DNA from: Triatoma infestans
Taxonomy: Eukaryota; Arthropoda; Insecta; Hemiptera; Reduviidae
DNA length: 64,000 bases
NCBI GenBank assembly: GCA_011037195.1
Contig: JAAEAF010014552.1
Coordinates: 105,458 to 169,457 of the forward strand
Direction: 5' to 3'
Under the pieces are notes generated by a model. That model did not search any database. It saw only the letters and a program-made list of their open reading frames with translations, and was not told the DNA's origin. Positions 33,581 through 44,509 of this stretch are shown here, one piece after another. Every line of letters starts with the position of its first letter. The first letter of the stretch is position 1. The translations under genes and the position numbers were made by a program.

Positions 33581-34934
33581 GTACACTGGTAGTCAATAAG
33601 AGAAGTAGTGGGGACCACTACTAGACATGTATGTCAGTTAATAAATGTGAGTTAAATGGTGAACTAGGAGAGAAAACACTTTGCCGTATTGAACAAAAGT
33701 GTGGCTGCACAACTTTATTGCGCTGCTATGCACACAGCATGCCGATCAGTCCGTAGATATTTAGTTTGACAGGTGATTGGAAAGTCTTGAATCATTAGCC
33801 CAAATTGTAGCTAGTGCCCTGAATAAACATGCAAACATAATACGTATAATCAATCCAATCACACTTCCCACCAAAGAGGAAACCGTCATGCAACCATCAA
33901 CAAGATAACTGTAATAAAGTCGTCTATCAATGATACAAATGAGAATTTAAAATCCCTAGGGAGTCCAACATAATCGACTCCGCCAAAATCGTCAGGTGTT
34001 GACGGTCTATCCCGACCTCGTCAAAAAATTGACCTGTCAACCTCGGTATAGTGCCTCGGGATCCAAACCACAGACCACGGACACGGAATTCTCTCTCACC
34101 ATACCCATCGCGAAACCTTTCTTTATAGTAAGCTATACATTTACTGTATATGCTCTGCTTCTCTTTATCAATTTTCTCGGCCTGGTCATCACTGTTATTC
34201 TCAAACCGAATAGTGGGATCTATAATCCAGGCAAGCTTCTTATTCGGATGGAAGGCAACGATGTCGGCATACCTGGTGGAACCATCATCATCAACCGCGT
34301 ATACCTCCTCAAGGCACGTGTAGCCCTTCTCAGCCATAAGCTCCATGATCCTATGCTTGGCGTTATGGTGGTGGCGCGTCACAAGGAGCATATTGTCCGG
34401 GCAGCTACCTAACACATGGGAAGGTGTTTCGTTCTCTCTGCCGCATTTACGGCAGAGGGGCCCAATATCTCCTACGGTTTGACCACCAACTCCGGGAACA
34501 CCACGCAACGGAGCATAGTTAACATTCAGCTTAAGGGCGTTGGTCCACTCGGATTCTGAGAGAAGCGTCTTGCTGAAAAAGAACTGGTTACTTTTCGGGT
34601 TATCGCGGAAGTGACGAACCCCGATGCCCTGCCATCTATAGTTCGCCCATTTCTCAAAGGCATCATCCCGTAGACTTTGCCTAACTTGGCATGAACCTGC
34701 TCAATAATACATTTAAAATAATACATGGCGCAGTCGATGGTGAACAATTCTAGTAATAATTATAAATAATTACAATTAAAAACTGTGAAGTGAAGTAATA
34801 ATAGTGACATTTAATAATAAAAAACTGCCGAATAATAAAATTAATAACTAGTTCACCATTTAACTCACATTTATTAACTGACATACATGTCTAGCAGTGG
34901 TCCCCACTACTTCTCTTATTGACTACCTGTGTAC
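33581..34934 (-). mobile_element. R2-like LINE fragment enclosed by 87-bp inverted repeats
   Basis: Arms 33581-33667 and 34848-34934 are near-identical reverse complements (GTACAC, TAGTCAATAAGAGAAGTAG, GTGGGGACCACT, CTAGACATGTATGTCAGTTA, ATGGTGAACTAG), with about two mismatches. Inside lies the minus-strand endonuclease end of an RLE-type LINE. Such inverted ends are not normal for a LINE. Either the LINE inserted in a fold-back element or the arms come from an aberrant integration. Confidence 0.7.
33927..34745 (-). pseudogene. RLE-type (R2-like) LINE C-terminus: zinc knuckle and restriction-like endonuclease
   Basis: From the 5' side, QVHAKLGKVYG lies in one frame (about 34693-34660), then a frameshift into YRWQGIGVRHF and SEWTNALKLNVNYAPLRGVP. 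The zinc knuckle CRKCGRENETPSHVLGSC is C-x2-C-x8-H-x4-C. Next comes a TRHHHNAKHRI block and the endonuclease core YADIVAF...IIDPTIRFE, with the two acidic residues 14 apart as expected for the R2-type restriction-like nuclease; the usual RPD is here YAD. The frame runs to a stop at 33927. The family's nuclease nicks DNA for target-primed reverse transcription. RT and DNA-binding domains are missing, so this is dead, though the endonuclease frame of 193 residues is unbroken. Confidence 0.88.
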
Positions 34935-35437
34935 AAGAATCCGGCAAGGTACTTAAACTGGATGACAGCGTTGCCATTAATCATTTGGAGGTCCATTCTC
35001 TCACAGAAACTATAGGTCCCCGAGTGATTCGCCTGGGGGAAACCGGGTTGGTATGTGAAGTCTATTTTTACTCAGACTGAAGTAAGTTTCAAATCTTTTT
35101 CTTCATAATTGCACAGACAAGTCTTCAATCTTGGAAAAGTTTTCTAGAGTCGTGTTTTCTTGAGTTCTTCATCGTTTGTGGGCTCTCCCTAGAAAACTGG
35201 TCGCTTATCACAAAAAAGTATTCCAATCCTATGAAGAGGGAGGGCAGCATCTTTCCATTACATGGTAAATCTGGCTAACTCATTAATTCTACGCCAACAT
35301 GTCCTGTTACCCAAAATAGAATAAGTTTATTGTTCCTATTTAGTTAATTGATTGTCGATGACTTTTTCTGAACTTTTTTTAAATAGGACAAGTTCGCCTA
35401 TTTATTTACTAAATAAATGCCGATACTTAAATAAATA
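34935..35437. other. Unassigned stretch
   Basis: Includes CCGAGTGATTCGCCTGGGGG near 35020. No frame or terminus recognised. Confidence 0.35.
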
Positions 35438-35439
35438 AA

Positions 35440-36520
35440 CCTAATCTATTATCTATTTAGCCGTTAATCACTCTAATCACAGAATATAAATCCAAAAAAA
35501 AAACAAATGGTTATATAACTTTATCATTTTTATTCAATTTACTTCTATATATATTGGAATTGTTGAATGCTTTTAATTAATAATTAAAAACCGAGCATGA
35601 ATCACAAGTTACAATACCACAAAGACTCCCAAAGCACTTGTAGATCGGTAAAAATTATTTTTTTTTTTAATCTAATACAATTGCTAGAATTTCTCTTACT
35701 GCGACATGAGAAACTAAAAAGATGCACACAAAAAAAAATAGGAAGAAAAATTCAAATTCTTTTTACAATAAAAATACGTTTATTTTATAAAGAGTTATGC
35801 AGGCAAATTATTATTATTCATATGCTGTGCAAAGCGTGCAATATGTAGATGTAGAAACATTCTTCCCATGTAGACGCAGTTTTATATAATGAGCACTATT
35901 TCAAATGAATACTAATTCTATTCTATTTATTTAAAAAAAAAAAAAAAAAATTTCAATAAAACCGGATATATTTGGCAAAAAAAAAAAATCAACATAGATC
36001 CGGCTAAATCTAAGCCCTTGTTATGAAATATACAATTATTTAATTAGGTTAAAATTTATATCTTTAAAGCTTATTATTTCTATTTCAGATCTTCTAGAAA
36101 ATTCATAATAACATTTTCAAATTCAAATTCTGAACCTTTGTATTCTAACGGTAATCGTAAAAACAAAAAAAAAAATAATGTGTGATTTTAATTGCAATGA
36201 TTAATAAAAAATTTCTTAAAAATGCGCTTCAAATTTGTGCTTTTCAATTGATTTTCCTTAAGAAAAAATCGTTCTCTACTTTGAATATTATGCGTGACGT
36301 AATCTATTATCTATTTAGCCGCTATCACTCTAATCATACAATATTAATCCAAAAAACAAAACAAATATTATGACTTTGAAACTGTTATTCAATTTACTCT
36401 TATATACGTAAATTTACTCATATATATTTTTGGAATTGTTGAATGCTTTTAATTAATAATTAAAAAAACAAATATGAATCATAAGTCGCAATACTTCAAA
36501 GACCTCCCACATAATTGAAT
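35440..36520. repeat. Direct repeat pair ~860 bp apart
   Basis: Blocks at 35440-35640 recur at 36296-36520: AATCTATTATCTATTTAGCC, ATCACTCTAATCA, TTATTCAATTTACT, GGAATTGTTGAATGCTTTTA, ATTAATAATTAAAA, GAATCA(C/T)AAGT. Similarity is high in patches. They could be termini of one element or a segmental tandem duplication. The sequence between is A/T-rich with poly-A; frames 35597-35848 and 36182-36373 are not convincing. Confidence 0.65.
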
Positions 36521-36683
36521 AAAGATTGAAATAAAACTGTTAGTCCATATTGGTATTGTAAATAAGAAGAAATATAATCATGACATTACAGCCATCTTAG
36601 GAAATTCCTAAAATTAATATCTTAGGAAATGTGTTTCAAATTAAAGTTATAGCCCTTTAAATTGTAGGATATGCAAGCATAGA

Positions 36684-37696
36684 ATAAAGACAAACAAGGC
36701 GGTTTTAACCGAAGCGTTTAACGAGTCGGGCATGGACTATATCACAATAGTGTAAAACATATACAGCGGTGCCGAGCGTTTCGTTTCGTGCGGCGGTTTT
36801 AAAACAGCGTCGGTAGGTGTTTGATGTGAGGAATTGAGTCGGTTTAACTTACCTGAAGTTACCCGAAGGGTGTTTTGACGTTCCGATGGCTCTTCAGGTA
36901 CGGAATACCCGCTTCATCTGAATGGCAAGGCAAAGTCTCGGCCTTCTCAGGAGGATGTTGCAAAACCGTAGGCTCTATGGCTTGCCTGTCCAAGGCCAGG
37001 CCAGTGACCTTCTAGGCCTTTAAGTAGGAGACTTGTTTTCTCTACATAATGGTACCACAGGATCAGAGCTTGCTCTGCACTCACGAGCTAAGGAAACGTT
37101 TCATGGTGGTCGAGGTTAGCAGGGACGATAGTGATTTTCCCAGCGTTTATTTTAGGTAAGCGGGAGTTGGTTTGGTTTGCCTGCGGGAACAGTTTCGCCT
37201 TCTCCCAATCTCTCACAAGAACATGATCAGATGGCTCTGTTCAGACACGGCCATTTGTTGACTCGTTTTATTTAGAAATGGCTGGAGAGAAATTTGATGC
37301 AGAAAAGCAAATTTTCCAAAATGAGGAAAAAGTATCCTTCTTTGTTAGCTTATCTTGGCAAATTGTGTGTAACTCATCAAAAGTACTTCGCGACATCCTA
37401 GTGAAGTTGAAAAATTTTTCATCGTCTCTTTGTACTTCAGCAAACAATGTATGAAAATGCCCTTTTTGTTGCCTTTCTTTGATTATTGGATGTATCCACA
37501 TTCTTAATTTCAGTTTTTTTTTTTTTTTTTTAATTTTCCAATGCAAATACAATTTTGACAAATACACCATGTCATCCATGTTGCAAACCGCATCGATCAC
37601 TGCACAAATCGCTTAATAAAACAGCTCAATGTGGTTTGTTAGGACGCTACCAACTCGTGAAACGCTTCGGTTAAAACCGCTGTGTCTGTCTTTACC
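36684..37696 (-). mobile_element. PIF/Harbinger-like DNA transposon remnant
   Basis: The left end TAAAGACAAACAAGGCGG, with TTTTAACCGAAGCGTTTAAC after it, matches the reverse complement of the right end (CTCGTGAAACGCTTCGGTTA and AAACCGCTGTGTCTGTCTTTA), inverted repeats of ~45 bp. TAA/TTA at the edges would fit the 3-bp target duplication of this superfamily, but the exact edge is ambiguous. It contains a transposase N-terminal fragment on the minus strand and ~450 bp of GC-richer DNA (36780-37260). Confidence 0.8.
37268..37600 (-). pseudogene. Harbinger transposase (HARBI1-like) N-terminal fragment
   Basis: The frame contains WIHPIIKERQQKGHFHTLF followed by EVQRDDEKFFNFTRMSRSTF and DELHTIC. 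This is the characteristic N-terminal block of insect PIF/Harbinger transposases (W-x-HPI...R...G.FHTLF...DE.KFFNY.RMS...FD.L). A lysine run from a poly-T tract at 37516-37534 precedes it. The DDE nuclease domain is absent; after DTFSSFWK the frame is unrelated and ends at 37268. At 110 residues it is a quarter of the usual length. Confidence 0.85.
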
Positions 37697-40049
37697 CCTA
37701 ACCCTACAAGAGTGCATCTGACGTGTTCGGCACCACACGGACAGCAGCGCTATCTAGCCGCAGCCAACTTCACATAGACGGTTCAGAAAAGCAACCTAAC
37801 CGCAGCCTATTTCACCAAGATAACATGCTTTTGCTTTTGTGCTTTTCCTGGACAAATAGAAAACAACCACAAAAGCTATATATTCTAGATATAATATCAT
37901 TAAAATACTTTCACTTGCAAGTATTTTATTGTAATATTATGTGCATTTATAAAATAAGAAAGAAAAGTAGTATGCCTTGTGCGATAGAAATAAGCCTAAT
38001 GTTTTATTTTTTAAATAAACAGATGGATTAACAATTTGAAGGTCAGTAAGGTCAGTCTCCACCGAACTGTAATTAGTGTGTATTTATTTCAAACCTAGTA
38101 ACCAGCAGCGTGGACAACCGCAACCCATATTTAGTAATTGTATGAATTTTTAAAAAGGTGGTTGAAGCAGGTTTTAAGAAATTAGTAAAACATGAAAATC
38201 TGTAGTATATAGGCTTAACCGAAATTAGTAGTATACAGGCTTAACCGATTCTGGCTAAATCCTCACTGATTTCTCTGCGGCACACTAAGAAGAATCACAT
38301 CAATCCTTACGGTCTGTAAAAATGTAACCTACTACTAGTATATTACTCGTTAAGAGTATGCGAAATCATTAATTAGGGGACCCTCGTGAAAACATTAATT
38401 AAGGAATCTTCACGAAAATTCATTACGGCCCTCTTTAACCATGAATGTTGAACTTTAAAGGTTATTTTATTCTGTTGACCTACATTCAGGAGTTAAAAAA
38501 CATATTAGTCTATTGGATTTTAGGTGCAGTTGTTGTCCTGATTGAGGCACAAGCAACGCTCCATGTCCTCTGTCATTTTGAGGGCAGGCAAGAGCCAGAA
38601 TCTTACAATCGGGTGTTGAATCGCCCTCGGAAAAGAGGTATACAGATGAATTTTTTACGTCTCCTTGTGAGGACTAGAACCGTACCTCTGATCCAGCAGC
38701 TAATCCAGTTAATTAAGAGTTGCATAATAGATCCTTAAAGGATGCGTATTGTGCGCGCCTTGGGAAATATTAAATCTAAAGTTTCTGAAATATACAACTA
38801 ATTTTCCTGATGATCCTTCAGGAGCTTTTAGGCCAAACTTTCAGCAATCTCGTGAGACATCACTCCTGAGAGTAAAATATTTTCTAATTTTAAAACTTAG
38901 AAACTTCCAGCAATAGTTATCTAGAATTAAAACAGTAACTAACATAGAAACATAAGGCTTACATAAATTACTTGTAGATCCAAAGTACAGGAATTGCGGC
39001 ATGAGAGACAAAAAGAAACGAAAAAAAGGAATCGGAATTTACCTAAATTTTAGTGGTAAATTATTTCTCCTTCTATCGTTTTATTCTGTTCAAAACGAAT
39101 AAGCCGCAAGAAGTCAGAGAACGTACTCACTGAGGGAAAGATGCGAACATGCCGCAAGTAGGCAGAAAACGTACCATCCGCTTATTAATCAAAACAAAGC
39201 CATGAATAAATGTAATTATTTCATTACTAGTATTACATATACTCGCAAGGAACAACAAAAGCATTGTTACTGCAGCATTATTGTCGCTTAATATTAAGTG
39301 TAAAGTGTACTCAATCAAGTGGCTGTTCAATATAGTAACCTGGAATGTTGATTCATTAGAAGTGGTGAATCAAATCATATATTTTATACTTGAAAGCAAC
39401 AGCCCAGCAAATCAGCGTTCAGAAATACAATACATTTTGATTCAACAACATACAGGTACACAAATCCAATACATTACCATTAGTGGTAACATTAAACAGA
39501 CCTTAACCACAATCCATTACACATTACAATATGGATTGTGATGGGCCTCTGTTACTGCTATAAAGCTCTTAGGCTTTCAACGCAAGTTTCTATTCTGAGC
39601 TACTTCCCTAAATTCCACACTTAAAAAATAGCAGTGGTGACTTCGAGCTGGTACACCAGTAACAGTTTTCAAGATTTGCCTTTCAGTATGTTAAAGTAGT
39701 AAAAAAATTATATTAATATCAATAAATTTAGAAATAAAGTACTTTCGAAAGTTATATCTTTTTAATGTTTAATAAAATCATAAGGAGATGCGGCGTCTGC
39801 TAATTTAATGATAAAAATTAGGAAAAAGCACGGATCTTTTGAATTGTTTTAATTTGTTAAATCTTAGAATTTGGCCAAGGTTATATTTGTGGAACACTCT
39901 GGATGCAGTTAAAGCTTTGAACAACGTTATAAAGTACACATCTTTTTTTAAACTTTCTGGTTAACGTAAACGAGTTTCGAGATAACTCCTGAAAATGGAG
40001 ATATAAGCAGAATATAGTGGATTGTTGTAGGGGATTATTGCACGGCGAC
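37697..40049. other. Unassigned stretch of ~2.3 kb
   Basis: Frames at 37723-38031, 38445-38738, 39127-39330 and 39281-39541 carry no motif I recognise. A near-duplicate AATTA(G/A)GG(G/A)(A)CC...CGTGAAAA pair occurs at 38373-38415. Frame 38445-38738 is moderately GC-balanced and could be a remnant of an unknown element. Confidence 0.4.
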
Positions 40050-40265
40050 CTGAAAGATTATTGCGCTCCCGGAGCGCACTTTGTCATTGTGCTCCCTTGT
40101 CAGTGCACTGCCGGCCTCCAAGCAATGTTCTCTATCTACAGACAACACTGCCCATTACCGGACAGTGAGTTGTAAAGGCTCCTAAGAAGAGAAAATCTAA
40201 GGGTTGGATTCGAACCCGGATCCTCGGCGTTGCTAGTCCAGCGCGCTACCACTCAGCTAATCCTT
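40050..40265 (-). mobile_element. tRNA-derived SINE, copy 3 (minus)
   Basis: On the minus strand: head AGCTGAGTGGTAGCGCGCTG, B box GGGTTCGAATCC, then body CTTAGATTTTCTCTTCTTAG-type, ACTCACTGTCCGGTAATGGG, TGTCTGTAGATAGAGAACA and TGGAGGCCGGCAGTGCACTG. It ends GGAGCGCAAT. It abuts repeat G, head to head. Confidence 0.85.
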
Positions 40266-40267
40266 CT

Positions 40268-40412
40268 GTCTCCCATGGCATAGGCCAATTACCTAGGGAC
40301 GGAGACCCTAGTTTGTGTACTGTGTTTGTCCTTGTCTTATAGTTAAAGTGTATTGTATACTGTTCTGACCCCCAAGTAACTGCAAGCAACAGATATCCCT
40401 TGCGGGGAATAA
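40268..40412 (+). repeat. Repeat G, copy 1
   Basis: Reverse complement of 49036-49260: CTAGGGACGGAGACCCTAGT, TTGTGTACTGTGTTTGTCCT, TGCAAGCAACAGATATCCCT, TGCGGGG. It lies next to the SINE head; the same G-SINE junction occurs at 49 kb. Confidence 0.65.
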
Positions 40413-40589
40413 GCAGAATATAAAAAGAGACATAATAAAACAAACAATAGACATATATAATAAGCATTTTAAGAGACAAAGGAATTTTACGTTGTGATGC
40501 TGAGGTGTCCTCAACTTTTTCTTTTCCAAAATTATCCATAAGTTCTTAAGTTTGATATGTTTTGAAGATTATTTAATAGTTTTTTTTAT

Positions 40590-40680
40590 TTTTTATGCCT
40601 TGAAAAAGGCAATATATTTGTCGAAACGTTGGCAAGAATTTAAGTTTTCTTATTTTTTAAAAAGACCGAATCTCACAATC
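40590..40680 (+). repeat. Hairpin motif D (weak)
   Basis: CCTTGAAAAAGGCAATATAT followed by TTGTCGAAACGTTGGC has the same general order as motif C at 60.7 kb (…TGAAGAAGAC…GTCGAAACGTC) but the stem is imperfect. Single copy; possibly another family's tail. Confidence 0.4.
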
Positions 40681-41135
40681 CCTTTCCTTCATTATTATAA
40701 GTGATTAATAATTGGCTAGGTTAGATAAGTGTACAGATTGTTATATACTTCGAATATCACTATATAACTATATATCGAATATCACTATATAACTATCACC
40801 ATTGGTTGTGATTGTTAAAAATAGCTGAATGTTCAGGCTAATAGTAGTATTTATAAGCTGTCAAGCATTTTTATGAAATATACGGAAAAATATGAATAAT
40901 CCTTTACAACGCGATAGAATAACTTTTCATTAGATTAAAGTAATATCAGTGAAGTGTCAAGTGGTAGATAAATGTTTAATCTATGATTTTAAATGTGATG
41001 TTTGATTTAGAAGAAAAAGAGAGTTTCTGAGTTCATAAAGTAAAAAAACAAATGGAATGATTTCAAGCTGATTGAAATATCAGAAACTTTGTTAAAGAAA
41101 AATTAAATGAACCAATATTACACAAAAACGTAAAA
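40681..41135. other. Unassigned stretch with a short tandem duplication
   Basis: TCGAATATCACTATATAACTAT is followed at once by a second near copy at 40748-40796. Nothing else recognised. Confidence 0.4.
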
Positions 41136-41786
41136 GTAATGTCAAACCTTCACAGATAACAAGGAAAGAATAATTTACAACTGGTGGCCTGGCCGGCTGC
41201 CTGGCTTCAAGACAAGGCCGCGGACAAACAAACAAACCAAGGGTAAATACCCCTACTCAAAGCAAGCACCGCTGGCCACTGACCTAAATCGTTAGCCAGC
41301 TGCTGTCATCAAAGCAAGCACCGCTAAGGCTGGCCACTGACCTAAATAGGTGGTCCCCAAACTACGAAGGTCGCACACTAGGACAGATGTCTTGGTGTGA
41401 GTGTGGCCAACACCAATATATAAGCTCGCCCCATGGGAAGAGGGGATGATTATATCATATACGATTATACGAGTACGTCTTCATATACGAGCAGCAGTTT
41501 ACGCGTCCCTATACAGTTTTATTTAAACTTATTATCCTTTAGTTGTGCATCTTCGTTCTTTTATCTTAATCATTCTAATTTATTAGTTATTTATCTTCTA
41601 TTTATTTCTAAGTATTTTGTTGTTATTAGTTGCCATTTATTACGTTAAAATCATTGTTCAAATACAGTTTATTTTTATAAAATCCGTATTAATAATTCGA
41701 GCACTAACTTCCAAATCTCTAAACTAACTTCCGCCTTCTTAAAGACATCTACTACATCAGGAATCACATTAAACGATTCCATTACA
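41136..41786 (+). mobile_element. Solo LTR, third copy of the 14.6-kb family
   Basis: It starts GTAATG with ~20 bp missing relative to 14640, then runs through TCAAACCTTCACAGATAAC, CAAGGCCGCGGACAAAC, GGTCGCACACTAGGACAGAT, CAATATATAAGCTCGCCCC, ACGCGTCCCTATACAG, and ends GATTCCATTACA, the exact complement of the TGTAATG start. A CACCGC...GGCCACTGACCTAAAT block is duplicated at 41265-41346. Clean target duplication is not visible because the left edge is damaged. Confidence 0.85.
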
Positions 41787-43377
41787 AATGCAATAATTCA
41801 ACCATACTAATGTACATATATAATCAACTGCAGTAAAAAGTGGTGTATGAATATGAAACAAGATAATATGGGGATTGTAAGCTATATATATGGGGAGTAC
41901 TTAAAGAATGACGGCTGAAAGTGGAGGGCACAATGCGAGATTAACAAGAAGGATTGGGAATGAAACCTTAAATTATGGTAAACATTTATTATGACAATGT
42001 TATATGATAATTATCTTTGCATATTCTATGTAATATTATACTTTTGTGTTGTCACATCACTAAATATGAGACATAAGACATTTTAGATTATAAACTGCTG
42101 CAAGCTTTCCTATGTTTCTACAGAATAAATGCCTGCCTTAACCCTTACGATCATTAATATAATTTTACATTTTCCAAATACTTAATAATCCGTCTTAATT
42201 CTTACACGATTTAACAAACCTACAATAACATTTGTAATTTACGATCACACATTCTAGAGAAAAACACTCAAATCCATTCATCCGTAATAATGTTTCAAAT
42301 AAAAACGATATCTCAAATATTTATACAAATTCCAATCAAAGTTATATATAAAAAAAAAAAAAAAATCCAATAAACTCAAAAACCCAATCAGCAATGCCGC
42401 ACTACCCTTAACGAATTTTCTTCAAATTCGAAATTCTAAAAAAAATAATAAGTAACTACTTTTTATATAAGCGTCTATGTTTATGCCCTTTACTTCAAAC
42501 TTTATCCTTATTTGTATAATGAAGTTTTGAAATTTCGTATCAAGATCCCGCCCCTGTCTATTACAAATGACTTGTCAAAACCCTGACCATACTTAACGCA
42601 ACTATTAAAATTTAATTGTAAAATATTCTTCATAACACGCTATTTATTATACATAATTTTGTTAAGGTCTAATTATAATTTATAATCATTCCATTTTTGT
42701 TATTAAACAAACATGCGGTATTTATTTATTTATTTATAAATACAGGCAGAGCCCAATAACTAAACAATTACAAATTTAGGTATAAAATATTAATCACACA
42801 ATTATTGCCCAACTTATAATAACTACAGTAATAGTAATGATAATAAAATATTTACATAAAATATTCAAAATACTATATAAGAAAATAAACACTTGATAAA
42901 ACTATATATGTACAAGAATATAATATAATATATAAAACTGCCAAAAATATTAATTTAAAAAAAAATGGAACGAACTATAAATTTAATTATGGTGAACATT
43001 CACTTCTTATTATGCGACCATGGCTATGGAGGAGAAATGCGAAGAAGACTTAATGATATGAGAGGAAGAATGAAAAATATCAAGATAAGAGAACTGTTGA
43101 TTGATATTATTGACAATTCTACTGAGTCCATTAAGACCAGAATGTAGGAGATAATTACAGGAGAGATGAAGTAAAAGAAAGTAGAATTATACATAACTAT
43201 GGTTATGAAGAGGTATACGAAAATTCAGCTGGGAAAGTAATAAAGAACAGTCAATATGATTATTAAGTAGTGTGAAGATAAACATTAAGTCAAGATATGT
43301 ACGGCGTGATTCTAAAGACGGTAGGATTGTAAGCTCTTGTAGTGCAGGTATGTTATTAGAAGTATAAGGAATAAAAC
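41787..43377. other. Unassigned AT-rich stretch
   Basis: Contains A runs (about 42349-42366) and TTTATTTATTTATTTATA at 42720, possibly the reversed tail of a LINE or SINE. F-like ACGAATTTTCTTCAAATTCG is at about 42412. No gene: 42965-43147 has no known motif. Confidence 0.4.
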
Positions 43378-43522
43378 ATAACCTTTTATAACCTCCCGCA
43401 AACAATCAAAAAGTATAGTGTGTAACAGAAAAATTAAGATGAAGTCTGTTCTCTGGACAAACTTGATACCCTTTTTCCGAAGATGGATGAAAATTGGAAA
43501 CCGATCGGAAACATCAAAAATA

Positions 43523-44449
43523 CGAGGTGTGTAAATTAAGTAATGAGACTGATTTTCTAGTGTTCGATCTGGCTACACTGGAGACGCGGCGCATGCGTAG
43601 TAGGGCAAGTAAACATCTGATACACGTCCAGTGCAAATTTGAAAATGCTAGAGTTGTTGCACTGTCCGTAGTGACTTTTTTGTGAGCAAGGTTTTTTCAG
43701 TGCGTTTTAAAAATGAGTGACATCAATTACGAGCAACGTTGTGCTATCAGGTTTTGCTTCAGACTTGGGCACAGTGCAACGGAAACGTTTGAAAAACTGT
43801 GCCAGGCCTATGGAGACAATGTTTTGTCGAGAGCACAGGTTTTTAGGTGGTTTAAGTCGTTTGCAGAAGGAAGGGAATCAATTGAAGACGAGCCTCGCAG
43901 CGGAAGGCCTTCATCTTCAAGAACCGACGAAAATGTTGGCAGAATCCGCGATCTCGTGCGTTCAGATCGTCGTTTGACAGTCCGAATGATCGGCGAAGAG
44001 TTGAATTTGACTCACACAACCGTTCATCAAATTTTGACTAATGAATTGGGGATGAGAAAAATTTGTGCAAAAATGGTTCCGAAAAATCTTTCACACCGCG
44101 ATTTCTATTAATGAGTATTTGGCCAGTAATAACATTCCTGTGGCTCCTCAGCCTCCTTATTCACCCGACTTGAGTCCATGTGACTTTTTTTTGTTCCCCA
44201 AATTGAAAAATCACCTCAAGGGACGTCATTTTGGAACATTGGAGAATATTCAAACAGCCGTAACCGACCAACTGAAGTCTATTCCAGTATCCGAGTTCCA
44301 GCACTGCTATGACGAATGGAAGAATCGTCTTCAGCGTTGTGTGGCTTCCCAAGGTAGTTACTTTGAAGGGGACAATGTTGAATTGTAATTTTATTTGAAT
44401 AAAAAAAAGATAAAAAAAATCAGTCTCATTACTTAATTTACACACCTCG
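43523..44449 (+). mobile_element. Internally deleted mariner transposon, copy 1
   Basis: Terminal inverted repeats CGAGGTGTGTAAATTAAGTA followed by ATGAGACTGA match at both ends with no difference over about 30 bp, flanked by TA target duplications (43521-43522, 44450-44451). Length 927 bp against the usual ~1.3 kb. Near-identical ends suggest recent movement. Confidence 0.97.
43713..44388 (+). pseudogene. mariner (DD34D) transposase, internal deletion
   Basis: The start [20 protein letters not shown] opens the N-terminal helix-turn-helix domain, followed by [13 protein letters not shown] and [12 protein letters not shown], the linker with a GRP AT-hook-like motif, and the second HTH ending near [16 protein letters not shown] deletion near 44075-44095 removes the first catalytic Asp and the block with the second, shifting frame. 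After it come YSPDLSPCDFFLFPKL, holding the third Asp, and a C-terminal end GSYFEGDNVEL. Transposase would bind the TIRs and cut at TA; this copy cannot. Copy 2 lies at 54986-55890. Confidence 0.95.
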
Positions 44450-44509
44450 TATGCAGGCTACGACGGATAAAAATTGATTATTTGATGGCTTGCAATATAA
44501 ACATGCCTC

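Larger units (their letters stand above)
43378..44495 (+). repeat. Type-B hairpin repeat, copy 4, split by a mariner
   Basis: The left part has ACCTTTTATAACCTCCCGC, GTGTAACAGAAAAATTAAG, GAAGATGGATGAAAATTGG and GAAACCGATCGGAAACATC. After the mariner it resumes TGCAGGCTACGACGGATAAA and TTTGATGGCTTGC. The mariner duplicates TA at the junction. Confidence 0.85.

Noticed and set aside
33996..34412. 138-residue plus-strand protein gene
   Set aside because: Antisense shadow of the RLE endonuclease frame on the minus strand.
37516..37534. Nuclear localisation signal in the Harbinger frame (lysine run)
   Set aside because: The lysines come from a poly-T tract in a truncated pseudogene; slippage is the simpler explanation.
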